This document shows positions 22,270 to 33,041 of a DNA stretch of 64,000 bases, piece after piece. Within the stretch, counting starts at the first letter, position 1. Every line of letters begins with the position of its first letter. Below the pieces are notes generated by a model. It worked only from the letters and a program-made list of their open reading frames with translations. It was not told where the DNA came from and did not search any database. The translations under genes were made by a program, and so were the position numbers. The DNA comes from Nematostella vectensis (Eukaryota; Cnidaria; Anthozoa; Actiniaria; Edwardsiidae). The stretch lies in the NCBI RefSeq assembly GCF_932526225.1, contig NC_064035.1:19085969-19149968 (forward strand), in the 5' to 3' direction.

Positions 22270-25200
22270 ATGGAGAACTTGTCAGATGCTAAGCGAATTT
22301 GCCAAAATGAATCCCAAGTGAGGAAGAGATGCAGTGAACAGCAGAATATAAATGAATATGATAACAAAAAGGCAAAACCTTCACCATCCAAACAGGCAAG
22401 GATATAACTTAAACGATACTTTGTTCTGTGTGTGAAAACAAACTTTAACTTTAAATATCTTTGCTAACTACTTACTTATTTACTTAAGTACTTAATCATT
22501 TTATTTTTTTAGGAACTGGACATTGTTTATGCAGATCATTCTAAAGGTATTTTTTTGTAACATAAAGATATGTTACTTTAAGTACTTACTTTAAATGTGT
22601 TTAACCCATTGATCCCTGACTGCTTTTGAACTGAATTTCCAAAAAAAAAAAAAGACTTAAGCAAAAGCAGATACCTCCCCCTATTTTAAATAACAATTTA
22701 AACCACTGAAGTGTAGTTACTATCACATGTCTACAAGTCCTTATACTTATCCCTTAGACTAATGCAGGAGTATCTTGATATAGTTGAGTTTATTTTCAAT
22801 AAGTTCTGATTACTTACTTATGATTCTTATTTGGCCTGAGGGTACTTTCCCTTGATGTATTAAGCAGATAGAGGGGCAAACAGTGTTTAGGATGATCCCC
22901 CAAATATCACACACACACACACACCTATTTTTTTTTATTATGTCCTTCTAGAAGGAACTGGATACTAGTATGAACCAACTACAAGTACATTCAGGAGAAA
23001 TACTGCTTCACTAAAACCTGCCTCACCCCCCCCCCCCCCCAACATCCCTACAATCACTCATTTATTTTGAAGTATGTGAAAGAGGATGGATAAATTACTT
23101 ACTACTAAACATTTAAAATGTGATACACTTTGACAATAATGTTAGTAAAAGGAAAGGGGAATCCAGGTTTTCATGAAGGGGACGGGTACCAACTTGATGT
23201 AGGGGGCACCATTATATAATGTATGGCAGGAATTCATCAAATGAGGGGGGAACTGGATCAATGGTGGTGTTGGGGCACCCATATAAAACAGGTTGGGGGA
23301 ATTTCTGGAGGGGGGTGGGGTTATTAACACAATGGGGAGTATCAATATAAAACATATGCTGAAAAGTAAGTCCGTGGTATTTAGCTCCCATATACGCCTC
23401 TCCCTTGGAATGCAAAAAATAGTGATAACAATATAGGTCTTTTAAAATCCCCGTACACTTTTGAGCTTACTGTGTTTTTTTAGTATTTAAAATGCTTGTT
23501 TTTGTGGCTTGTATTTTCCATTTTCTTTTATAGATGGTCCAGGGACAAGTACACTCACGTTAATCTCACAAGGTAGGGGAACTATTTATTCAGTTCAGTG
23601 ACCCTAGTGTTCATACAAGCCCTTGAAAACCTTGAAAGTATTTGAATTCTTAAAAACAGTACTTGTAGTCTTTAGCAGCTGGTCTTAGTGTCACAAGATT
23701 GTGGGGAAGGCATTCATGACTCTCATAGAGAGGCTGCTAACCAGACTACAGTCATTGAAGATCCTTGAAAAATATTAGATGAAATGGATAAAAGTAATGC
23801 TTGGATTGCTACAGTTTATGCACTATTCATTTGAAACCCCCACCCCTTGTGTCTGGTGGAAGTCTGGGGTAGCATGAGGTTTAGGGCACTTTTAAACCAG
23901 AATTTGTCCCAAGGGGGTGGTGGTGTTAACTGTTTTTTATTCTTAGACTTGTCCCTACCCCACCCAAATAAAAATTGGAAACAGACTTCCACCATCTTGG
24001 AAAATGCAGAAGCCATCAGGGGAAGATATGTTTTACAGACTATATGAATTGTAAGAAAGGCATTAACTTATTTTATACTTGAGTTGTATGGCTCAAAGTA
24101 TACAAAAACGATTTAAGAGATATAAAAGGCTCATTTCAGATGGCATGTCATCTCAAATGCACAGTTATTACCCAGAGGGGTAGGGGAATTTGACTACAGT
24201 TTTTATCCTGAGAGGGTGGGGGCTTTTATTGCATTTGCTCAGGGTTAAACCCTAATTACCCACCCTTTCACCCTTGGGTGAAAACAGAAGGACACTGGGA
24301 CAAAATGCAGACTTGCATGAAGACGTGCAATATCCATAGCAAGGGCATTTTGGCGTTGAAAAGTAATATTATAAGTCCAAGAAAAATTGTAAGGATGTAC
24401 AAGAAAATGTGTGTAAAATCCATGGCCAGATCCAGCGCAGTTTGTATATAGCGAAAGGGGTCCATCGGAGTCGAGCGCACCTCATCACATGGTCAGGGTG
24501 GGGTCCAGACCCTAGGACCCCCCTCTGGACACGGGCCTCGTTACACGAGGCGATTTTTTTGTGAACTCACAACACAACAAAAATGGCTGTGCAAATTACA
24601 GAAAAAATGTGAGATACGGCAAGTCAAGTGAGAAGGCTTTACAACCAATATCATGAAGACCAGAGAAAGCCAAGGAGAATACTGTTGAAAATAATGCCAA
24701 AAGAATGAGAAGACTTGAGAACAATCTGAAGCTGTCTTTCTTGTAACATTGCTGCTTAGTTCCACGCAGATAAACTGGCAAGTAAAGCTGATAAAGAGCA
24801 CAACTACGCCTCATCACTAAATCTCCGGCATTTTCAATAGCAGTTGCTCATCAGTGATCCATGATACCTTCCTTGAATTTCAACAAAGTCTTTGAGAATG
24901 CCCTTCAAGAATTTGATTTCTGAAAAAAATGTTCGATCCTTAGACCCCTTAGCGACCTGTTTATAGGATTTAGTTTTTTTTAATCACGTGCATTCCTAGA
25001 GCAAGTCGCCATATGCGTTTAGAGTGCAAAGGCTACACGCTTATGGATATCAGACCATGGAAGGGGGTAATGGTTGGAGCTTGCCTCGCACTTTTCTGAC
25101 GGAGTCTGTGTGTGTGTGTGCGTGCGTGCGTGTGTTTTTTTCATGAACGTACGATTTACATATCAATATTTATCACGATATTATACATTTTCTAAACTAT

Positions 25201-28200
25201 TTTTATTCATTATAACGGTATTCCAAACTAAGGTACCCCTCCCCCTCCAAACCACACCCTTCCATATTTTCCTTTAGGTACTATAACTGGCAAGGCATCA
25301 ACCCATTACCTACTACTATCTGTCCCTGCATTTTGTTCGATATTTGATAAAAAGGTTATATTCTTGGGCTTTCAGATGAAGCGCAACGGACTCATCAGAT
25401 CTTCCAAGATTGGGCAGAGGCGTTCTCGTGAGTTTTCTGTGTCTGGTGTCTATTGTTAAAAATTACTTATAGCACAGAAACACAGTGATTTTTTTTTCGC
25501 CTTCCTATCTCTCTAAAAGCCAGCGATTTCTATGATATTTTTATCAATAAAGAGGACTATTGGTATACATAATGCAGCAATGCTCAGCCCTTAATGACCG
25601 AAGTACCCATTTGATATCTGACCGGTCGGTAACGAACCCACTCCCTCACCTTTTTTTTCTTACCCGCTTTTTCTATCTGTATATATAAATGAATCGATAG
25701 GTTTAAGATCGGACTAATTGCAACACAAGGTATGAATAAAGTCTCCCTTTATAATACACTAAAAGTCTAAAAAAAATCGGAGCACGCAAACACCCCGAAA
25801 AACCGCATCGAATTTCCCCATACAAGGCTTGTATGAAAAACCACAGGAATCCCAAATCCTGAAAATCACGAAAAATACCCATACTTTAAAAAAATCAAAT
25901 TTATACCACTGTAAATGATAAGAAATATATAATGGATAATACTAATGAATTATAATAGAATGTTATCTTATATAGCTCATCTATTTTGGGCAACACCCAC
26001 AGGTTTCCATCTTTAAGGGTCTTTAGAAGGAGAATCAAGCACATCATGTAATTATTATCACTGATTTCAGTTTGTTTGATTTTAATGGCGTTGATCTCTA
26101 GTTATAATTATTAAGTGTGGTTTTAAATGCAGGGCCCCAGTGATATCAGGCCCATACCCAGGATTTTTTTTGGGGTGCGCAATCCGGAAATGTGGACCTA
26201 ATTTTTACGGGGGGGGGGGGGGGGGGGGGGAGTTCTCTGATAAAAATCTAACCACCTCCGAAAGAACAAAAAATGATTTTTTAATGCCTTGTTTATTGTC
26301 GGATTTGGCTACACACCAGAGTGATACCAGAACAGATACCAGAACAAAAAGTTGACTTTCGGCCGTTGTGGGGGGGGGGGGTTGCGTTCGCACCACCTGA
26401 ACCCCTTCCCCCCCTGGCTACGGGCCTGGATATCATCAGACACAGTCTGAAGGGGCTTATCCCGTCATAACATTGGTAAAAAAGAATATAAATTTTGTCA
26501 CCATCGCGATGCTTGTAGACATTCAAACCCTTTCAGACAGTTCTGAAAGTCCTTGCGAAAATATCGCCCTTTTTTTCAAGACCATACACTGAAAAACACC
26601 TGTATGGGTGTCTAAGCCGACAGCGCAGTTAATGCTGATACAGCTAAAGTGACCGGAGAAGAGATCTTGTAAGCAGATAGCACAACCTCGCAATCGGCAG
26701 TGCACATTGACAATGACGTCGTACATGTTACTGCTGTCGTTCCAGCGCTCAATTCTAGCTCATCCCCAGAAGACCTTGAGCTCTTTGAGCTCTGAAGTTT
26801 TCCTCCAGTATCTTTAGACTCCATGATAAGTGTGGCAGAATTTTATTTAAATGTTGAGCAAGTACCCGAGGGAAAGCGGTTGTGGCACAATGGACACGGG
26901 AGCTGATGACGAATCGGATATATGATTGTTTTTGTGGAAAGCTGCGGTAAAATCGTCCACACGATTATAGCACAACCGCTTCCTGTTGGTGACGATAATT
27001 CGCTTGAAATCCCATGACATCTTCCTAAGCCAAAATCCAAAATACGAAGATGTTGGGGAATGACGGCCATAAATGAGCTGCTAGAGAAAAGTTAATGCTA
27101 TTTATTCAAATTTTCATTTTTTTTTTTTTTTTGCTTTTTATCCATGCGCTTCTTGGTTGAGTATTCTTCCACGAATACGGGTAGGAAAGAGGGCATCGTT
27201 CAAGAAGCGTGTCTACCTCCCACCTTACATCCGCGCACGGCAGCTGTTAACAGTACAGAGCTAAGAGAGCAACAAAATCTATCCCCAACTTCAGCAGCAT
27301 CCATTATCCACAGTTCCAAGTTTCAGTATTCTATCAAGTCAGAAAGGCAATAGAAAGGCGGTCTGAAGTCTGAACCTAAATGTTGGTCAAAGACAGGGTG
27401 ACCCCTTAACAGATCTTGAGAGACCTTCTGGACTACAGCCTATTTAGTGCTCCTGCCGCATGAACAATCTTGCGTGTTCGCCCCACGGCCAATACAAAGG
27501 GTCATCGTGTAATAATTTCCTCTTAATCGAGTATCAATTTTAAAGACATTATAAAAACTTCCAACATTAAAGAATCTATTTTCATAGAAAAACGATAACA
27601 TGAGAATCATTATATTATAAGTATAATGTGTCCATAAACTGAACTGAAACATAAACTGAAACAATGACATTATTATTGAGAGCCAACTATTTATATGAGA
27701 ACCTGTTTTCATCACGTATAGTTATGAAAACAGAAGGTCTAGTGATGGTGACTAGGAGAGCTAAAAAATCTGTGTATTTTACCCAAAATAACTGAACTAC
27801 TTCAAAAAAACGTTAATTTTTATCCTAATTGTGTAGAAATATATATCCCTAGTAATCTATAGTGGTATAAATTTCTTTTTTTTAAGTATGTATTTTTTCG
27901 TTATTTTCATGGTTTGGGAGCCCTGTGGTTTTTCATACAAGCCTTGTACGTGGAAATTCGTTCCCGTTTTTCGGGGTGTTTGCGTGCTCCGATTTTTTTA
28001 GACTTTTAGTATGTTATAGAGGGATACTCTCTGTGCAAGAAACCGTTTAAAAACCTTGTGTTGCAATTAGTTCGATGTTGGCCCCTTTTTTGACGTAGAT
28101 TGACTGGACTACTATTAGGGGTGGTAGCGATGGGTATTTCGAAAATCTCGCAACAAAATTTCGCAAGTCTCGAAGTCTTGTTTTTTCCCAAAAATTTTTA

Positions 28201-28741
28201 GGGGTCTCGGAGCCTCTCTTTTTTTTAGTACGGTCTGGGAGTCTTAGATTTTTAAGCGCGACCTCAGTGTCCCGGATTTTTGTTCAACGCGATCTGTTTT
28301 ATGTTGTTACCATGCTATGGGTTTCCCCTTCTTTTTCGTAGTGTTGCAAAAATGTATTGTAACTTATTCTTTTTTCAACTAATGTTTATGACATACCTCG
28401 ATCAAGTTATCCGAAAACAAGCTCGAAAAAAAAAACTTGGGCTCGGTTGGTAAGGGCTCGGATTCTGAAACATGCCGGTCTCGGCAAGTATCTGATTTAC
28501 CCATCGCTACCCCTATCATTGGCCTTCTCGTAACCAGGTAACGTCTGATACGGGTCTACCTTAAAAACTGAGTAATATTTTCTCCTCTAGCCAAAGTGAA
28601 GCGTTTGAAGCATTCTTCCCATCGCGAATAGACGAACTGCTTGACCAAGCCTATCACCTGGAAAACTACCTCAAAAAGCAAAAGGAACTCATTATAGAAC
28701 GCATGAACAGACTCTCGCAGACTCTAAAAATAAAGTTGTAA
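22270..28741 (+). CDS. TEX12-like synaptonemal-complex central-element protein, about 133 aa, five exons
   Basis: The model is 22270-22395, 22513-22546, 23534-23572, 25376-25427 and 28591-28741, with all phases consistent (0, 1, 1, 2). The C-terminus (RIDELLDQAYHLENYLKKQK, then a short helix ending LKIKL) closely matches the C-terminal helix of vertebrate TEX12 (an IDELF-x-EA-x-x-IENFL pattern), and total length is similar (human 123 aa). TEX12 pairs with SYCE2 to build fibres joining homologous chromosomes in meiotic prophase, so a nuclear, germline role is inferred. The N-terminus (MENLSDAKRICQNESQVRKR) is basic and low complexity, as in TEX12. Intron 1 uses a GC donor (CAG/GCAAGG). The small exons 2-3 are the least certain; a skipped or extra exon is possible, as the central helix is shorter than expected. 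Confidence 0.72.
24268..24817 (-). CDS. Unassigned minus-strand open frames with hydrophobic segments
   Basis: Two minus-strand frames (24596-24817 and 24268-24480) encode hydrophobic stretches (LLILLALFSTVFSLAFSG; FLYILTIFLGLIILLF). They lie in intron 3 of the TEX12-like gene, separated by transposon-like DNA (24490-24540, GGACACGGGCCTCG). No family recognised and no convincing splice pair. Possibly a nested gene, more likely chance in A+T-rich DNA. Confidence 0.15.
25108..25136. repeat. (TG)n microsatellite
   Basis: About 29 bp of TG repeats with CGTG interruptions in intron 3. A shorter (CA)n run lies at about 22909-22924 and a poly-C run at about 23028-23040. Confidence 0.8.
25708..28076. 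mobile_element. 2.37-kb DNA element with ~230-bp terminal inverted repeats, in TEX12 intron 4
   Basis: The left end ACTAATTGCAACACAAGG (from 25708/25713) and the right end CCTTGTGTTGCAATTAGT (to 28071/28076) are inverted. Similarity continues inward for about 230 bp (for example AATCGGAGCACGCAAACACC mirrored at about 27980-28000, and GGCTTGTATGAAAAACCACA mirrored near 27925-27945). The interior carries a nested family-C MITE (26147-26428) and coding-like debris, including a minus-strand segment reading KMSWDFKRIIVTNRKRLCYN near 26930-27020. No transposase domain is recognised. Long TIRs suggest a Mutator-like or foldback element. Confidence 0.75.
26147..26428. mobile_element. MITE family C, copy 2, with GATAT duplication
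   Basis: CAGGCCCATACCCAGG at the left and CCTGGCTACGGGCCTG at the right; GATAT flanks both sides (26142-26146 and 26429-26433). It contains a G-run of about 20 bp at 26211-26230. Nested inside the long-TIR element. Confidence 0.9.
28117..28514. mobile_element. MITE family D, copy 1
   Basis: AGGGGTGGTAGCGATGGGTA at the left and TACCCATCGCTACCCCT at the right are inverted ends. The interior has AAAATTTTTAGGGGTCTCGG and GGGCTCGGATTCTGAAA phrases shared with 38787-39269. It ends 76 bp before the last TEX12-like exon. Confidence 0.85.
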
Positions 28742-28890
28742 AATAGTGTAATGTAGAAAGGTGTTAACTTAAGATTAATCCCAAGCTTATTCCATTGATA
28801 TTATTTTGTATTTCTATGATTCAGTTAGTTTAAGCAGGATATAACCAACAAATATTTTACGTCATCATAGAATGTACGTCAATATGACGC

Positions 28891-28896
28891 AATAAA
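28891..28896 (+). terminator. Candidate polyadenylation signal of the TEX12-like gene
   Basis: AATAAA 150 nt after the stop codon at 28741; the position suits 3' end formation. Confidence 0.5.
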
Positions 28897-29675
28897 ACAC
28901 TTGCCTAAAATGGTATTGTACATATACAACACGCTTTCTCTCTTATTATGCCTTTTTCTATATTTTAGCTCGCTGAAAGCAGTATTTGACGTGTATGAAT
29001 AAGTGATGAGCTTCTAATGCATATGGAATATTTTAATCTCGATGTTGTTCTTGAAAACCACAAAAAGGTCCTTTCCAAAAGAAGCAATCTAAATTTAGCT
29101 GGCGATTCTCACTCCATAGTCTAAGCGTAGGCTTTGCCAAACAGCTGGTTTTGATTGGATGACCGAGGTCACATGGTCTCTCCTTCTCTTCCGATCTGTT
29201 CTGTATTGGAGAGACGCTGGTTTGTGAGCCATTTTCATTTGATTAGACCTCTTCGTTGCGGAGTTATTTTACTGTGCTTTGAGTGTAAATCAGGTAAAGA
29301 ATGCTATTGCTGTTCTGATCTCTTGTTTTTTTGGTAATTATTTAAAGCTATCCTAAGTATTTCGGTCTGTTTAATTGACATTTTCTCCATGTCAACAATA
29401 CCCCCGAATTCAGTCTGATGTCAGTCTGCAATGGCCGTGAATTGCCAACTCCTTTTTACTGTTCATTCAAAACTGATCGCTTATTTGCTGTTTTGCTCGA
29501 TTTCTTATACGGGTAGACTCATCTAAGGAACGTTTCTATTAATGGTAGGGCGAAAGATGTGGCTTGAGATGCAATAAGCGAAAGACAATTCATCGAGTTT
29601 TGAGACTCGAAGCTAGTCGACAACCAACGAGGGATTTCCAGTGAACTGGACAAGGGATGCAAAGACAACCAAAGA
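28897..29675. other. Short intergenic region between TEX12-like and HDAC genes
   Basis: Under 0.8 kb separates the two plus-strand genes. It should hold the HDAC promoter; no TATA box or unequivocal element was found. Confidence 0.3.
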
Positions 29676-29694
29676 ATGGACTCTGACGATCCAG
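29676..29694 (+). CDS. Putative first coding exon of the class IIa HDAC
   Basis: ATGGACTCTGACGATCCAG (29676-29694) lies in a good start context (AAAGAATGG) and ends at a CCAG/GTACTC donor. Joined to the acceptor at 33042 it adds seven residues in frame (MDSDDPG) before the internal ATG at 33044. A second donor CATG/GTGAGC at about 29735 would not keep the frame. If this exon is not used, translation would begin at 33044. Confidence 0.4.
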
Positions 29695-31082
29695 GTACTC
29701 TCTCTAGCATAAAGAACAGAGATAGTACCGGCATGGTGAGCTGCCTTTACCTGTTGTCAGGAGCGACTGTACTCTCCACTGCTCGTACCTAGTGGTTTTT
29801 ACACTTCTATTTTTAGAGCAGTTCCTTCGACTTGTCAACTAGATTCGTGTAAGCGAGCAGCTCCTGACTTATTCGGAAAAGCAAATCGTTATCGTAAAAC
29901 CGGTTTATTTGAATTCGTGTCGTTTATCCTGAAATCATGTGAAGATGGCAGTGTTGGTTTGGTTAACAGTGTGTTCAAAGATAGCTACCATGTTACCTTG
30001 TGTAGTGTATACTTCGCAGGTCCAATGGAACACACGCACTTTATTGCTTGTAATAACGGCTGATCGTGCTTACAATCAAAATGATCGATCACTCTTCCTA
30101 TTCGACACCGTAAAAGAACACAGTTGTTCTTAACGTATGCAACCCCTGGATTTCTTTTTTTTTTTTTAAAGTTCACCGCACTCTGTCGTTAAAATCTAAA
30201 GTAACTCAAGTTTACATAATAAATTCTTTCTGCAAGCGCCGTTTCATCCAGAGCTTTCGCAGTTTTGAGTTATTTTACTGCAGTTTTTTTCCATCATATA
30301 ATAATTATATTCGATTTTGTGTGTGCACCTAGGTAATATTAATATAACATTGGGGTCAGTTTGCCCTTGGAGTTCCTGTGCGTCGTTTGTTGTTATAAAT
30401 TTCAAGCCATTTTACTTGAATTCTGTCATTTTGGGGCTTGTAAACATATACGACTAAAAGCTTGCCTCACAAGACAAACGAGTCGATGTATATTTTGTCT
30501 TTTAATAAAATGTACCCAATAACATGAAGGCAAATTTTGCATGTTTTCAGGATTATCGTCAGCATAATATTCGTGGGCGGCCAACTATAACACTAGAAAT
30601 CATTTTCTTTTAGAGTCCAATGACCAAAAAGTTTATACGTCTGACGTCAAATCATGCAGTTAGTTTTCAAATACAGAAAAAAATTCACGTTATGGTCAAA
30701 GAAAAATAGAGTAACTTTATAATATTCCATTCGTCGATCATTCTAGAAGGCTGTTTTTAACTTTGATTTATGATGAAAGGCCGAGATCACGAATGCAACG
30801 TTTTTTTTAAGTATCTCGGTATAACTGGAACACTGCATTTGGCTGAGTCTGTATGCTCCTAAGAATTGCACTAATCTTATGCAAATTCTGTTACCTGGAG
30901 AATATATTATTTTGATATTCAATAATTTGTTTATGTTGAAATTTGCATAATTGCCTGTGTAGAACAGTCACATATTTGTTTAAGCAACTGGGTTTTTGGT
31001 TTGCACATAGGTTCTTTCAGAAGTATGGTCCTTTTTCAATTGATGCTTTTGTTTTTCCAGACAATTCCAACTAATCACCCAT

Positions 31083-31698
31083 AGTCCGGACCTGGGACTC
31101 TCTTTGCGCTAGACATTTTGGCTCGCGTGAAAGAGGGTTCAGTATTCATTGCAAGCGCATGCGCGAAATGCACCAATCAGTGATCTTTGCGGCAAAAATT
31201 GAAATACGAGCGCCCGCAATCACGGATGCGCCTAAAGTGAGTCAATTCCTGTATACCTTGTTGAGTGCAGATCTCCGAAAATCGATAGTCCCTAAGTTGA
31301 AAAGAATGTTTTATACATGTGAAGAAATATTGGTGAATTGCATGGGATTTGTTTTCTTTAAAAATGTGATTGAAAATCAGATTCCAAAAACAAGCGCACA
31401 CTTGTTTGAAATGAGGCTATTGTACTTAAGTGCATGTGTGAAAATTATGAAAACTAAAAAGCTCATTTATTTATATCTTCTTCAGACTCTGTGCTGTTCT
31501 TAGAAAAGATTGACAATCAAGTATTTGCCCACAACCAAAATTAGTGTATTATTTCATCCCTTTCTCAGCCATCTTGAACTAAGCAACCATGCCACACCAC
31601 ATATATGTGGCATATTTTCGCGCATGCAATAAATACTGGACCCTCTTTCACCCTAGCCAGAATGTCGAGTGCAAAGAGAGTCCCAGGTCTGGACTACA
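31083..31698. mobile_element. MITE family E, ~616 bp with ~80-bp TIRs
   Basis: TAGTCCGGACCTGGGACTCT at 31083 mirrors AGAGTCCCAGGTCTGGACTA at about 31679-31698. The inverted similarity runs about 80 bp inward, through GTGAAAGAGGGT and GCATGCGCGAAA. TA at each end suggests a TA target, as in Tc1/mariner-type elements. The 115-codon open frame inside (31159-31503) is not a recognised protein. It lies in HDAC intron 1. Confidence 0.8.
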
Positions 31699-32059
31699 AC
31701 ACCTCACACCCCTTTGCAACCTCTTGCATGCTTTTAAAGAGTTAAGTAACTGCCAAAGTCCATTTCCTCTGTTTGGGGATAATAATTTTTGCAGTGAGTT
31801 GTATACCTCTGGTACTTTTTGTCTTACTGTATCCAAATTGAAGATACTCAGTTATTATCTATTCTGGGCTAGATATGCTTTTTTTTATTATTCTCTGATA
31901 AGCTGACACGTTAAGAACAAAAATAAATCAGCAAAAGTTGTTGTCAAGACTTAAGAATGTTGATTGGCCACTCCTTTGTTACTTATAACATGTGAAAATA
32001 CAACTTTCTATTTAAAAACAAACTTTAAAATAACCATCCAACCAAGTCCCATACTTGAT

Positions 32060-32150
32060 TGGCAATATTTGATTGAAAATGTCCCAGCCACCTGCTTGAT
32101 TAAGCCAATGGAAAGAAAAGCTTGGTGATAAATGCATAATTGAGCTTTGA
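32060..32150. repeat. Dispersed repeat shared with 46250-46340
   Basis: Both copies read ATATTTGATTGAAAAT, then CCAC/TCAC-TTGCT-GA and TTAGCC(A/G)ATGGAAA followed by GCTT-GTG. They sit 14 kb apart in the first and last introns of the HDAC gene, in the same orientation. The class is unknown. Confidence 0.6.
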
Positions 32151-33041
32151 GCTATTGAACCAAATTTACTGATCACTTCTCTCCGATCATTATGATTGAT
32201 TTTTTTATCAAACAAAATCAACTTTTTTGAAGCCAATTTAACATGGTTGAGAATTAGTTTGATGGTTGTAGTAACAGATCTCATGGTTGAACATATTTCA
32301 GACATTTAATTATATACAAGAAAATAAAACCAAATAATGAAAGAATGTATGTGTGGAAAATTTGGTAAAGATTGGTGCACCTAATTAACCACCAGGCAAT
32401 CCCTAGGGCCTGCAATGTCCTTATGCAATGGCTAACACATGTAGGAGAAAATGTACCATAAATTAAAAGGAGGTTAAAAAATTATGAATCAATTTGCTAG
32501 GTAGCCTTAAAATACCCAGTTTTCTGTAAACCATTAATCGATGAGTCCGATACAGCGGAACCTGGATAAAAAACGTCTTGTAAAATCAAGGCATTGTTGC
32601 AAAGAGGTCCTTGTTTCTACAATATATCATGAAGCAAGGTCGGGTTTATTAATATTGCAACTGTACTCTGTGAAAGACTGTACAGTTACTCTCTGTAAGA
32701 CTGTGATCTGTATTTAAAGATCTGTCATGTAAAAAAAATCGATTAACTGAATTGTACATGCGTGTTGTCTTGAGTTTTTCCCTCTTAGTTGATAGACAGA
32801 TTCAGTAATATCGTCGTATCGAGGTCAAAATTAAACTTGGGAGAAAATGTTTGTATTGTAAAATTGAGAATATCATTGTATCCAATATCGTTAGATCAAG
32901 GTAATTTCTTATACATTTCAATATATTTCTGCTTGGAGAAAGGAATGCCATCATAAAATCCAGTATGGTAAAATCCAGGTTACACTGTAGCCTACCTAGT
33001 AAAGTCCCTTTCTTAACTCTCATGCGTCTGTCTTTCTTCAG

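Noticed and set aside
22952-23015. Alternative TEX12 exon reading KELDTSMNQLQVHSGEILLH
   Set aside because: It has a usable acceptor (CTTCTAG) and a suggestive heptad pattern, but it ends in a stop and its phase does not join the exon at 22546 or 23534; kept out of the model.
26205-26526. Pro/Gly-rich frames across a G-run
   Set aside because: Produced by the homopolymer inside MITE family C copy 2.
31159-31503. 114-residue plus-strand open frame
   Set aside because: Lies between the inverted repeats of MITE E and has no recognised domain; most likely non-coding element interior.
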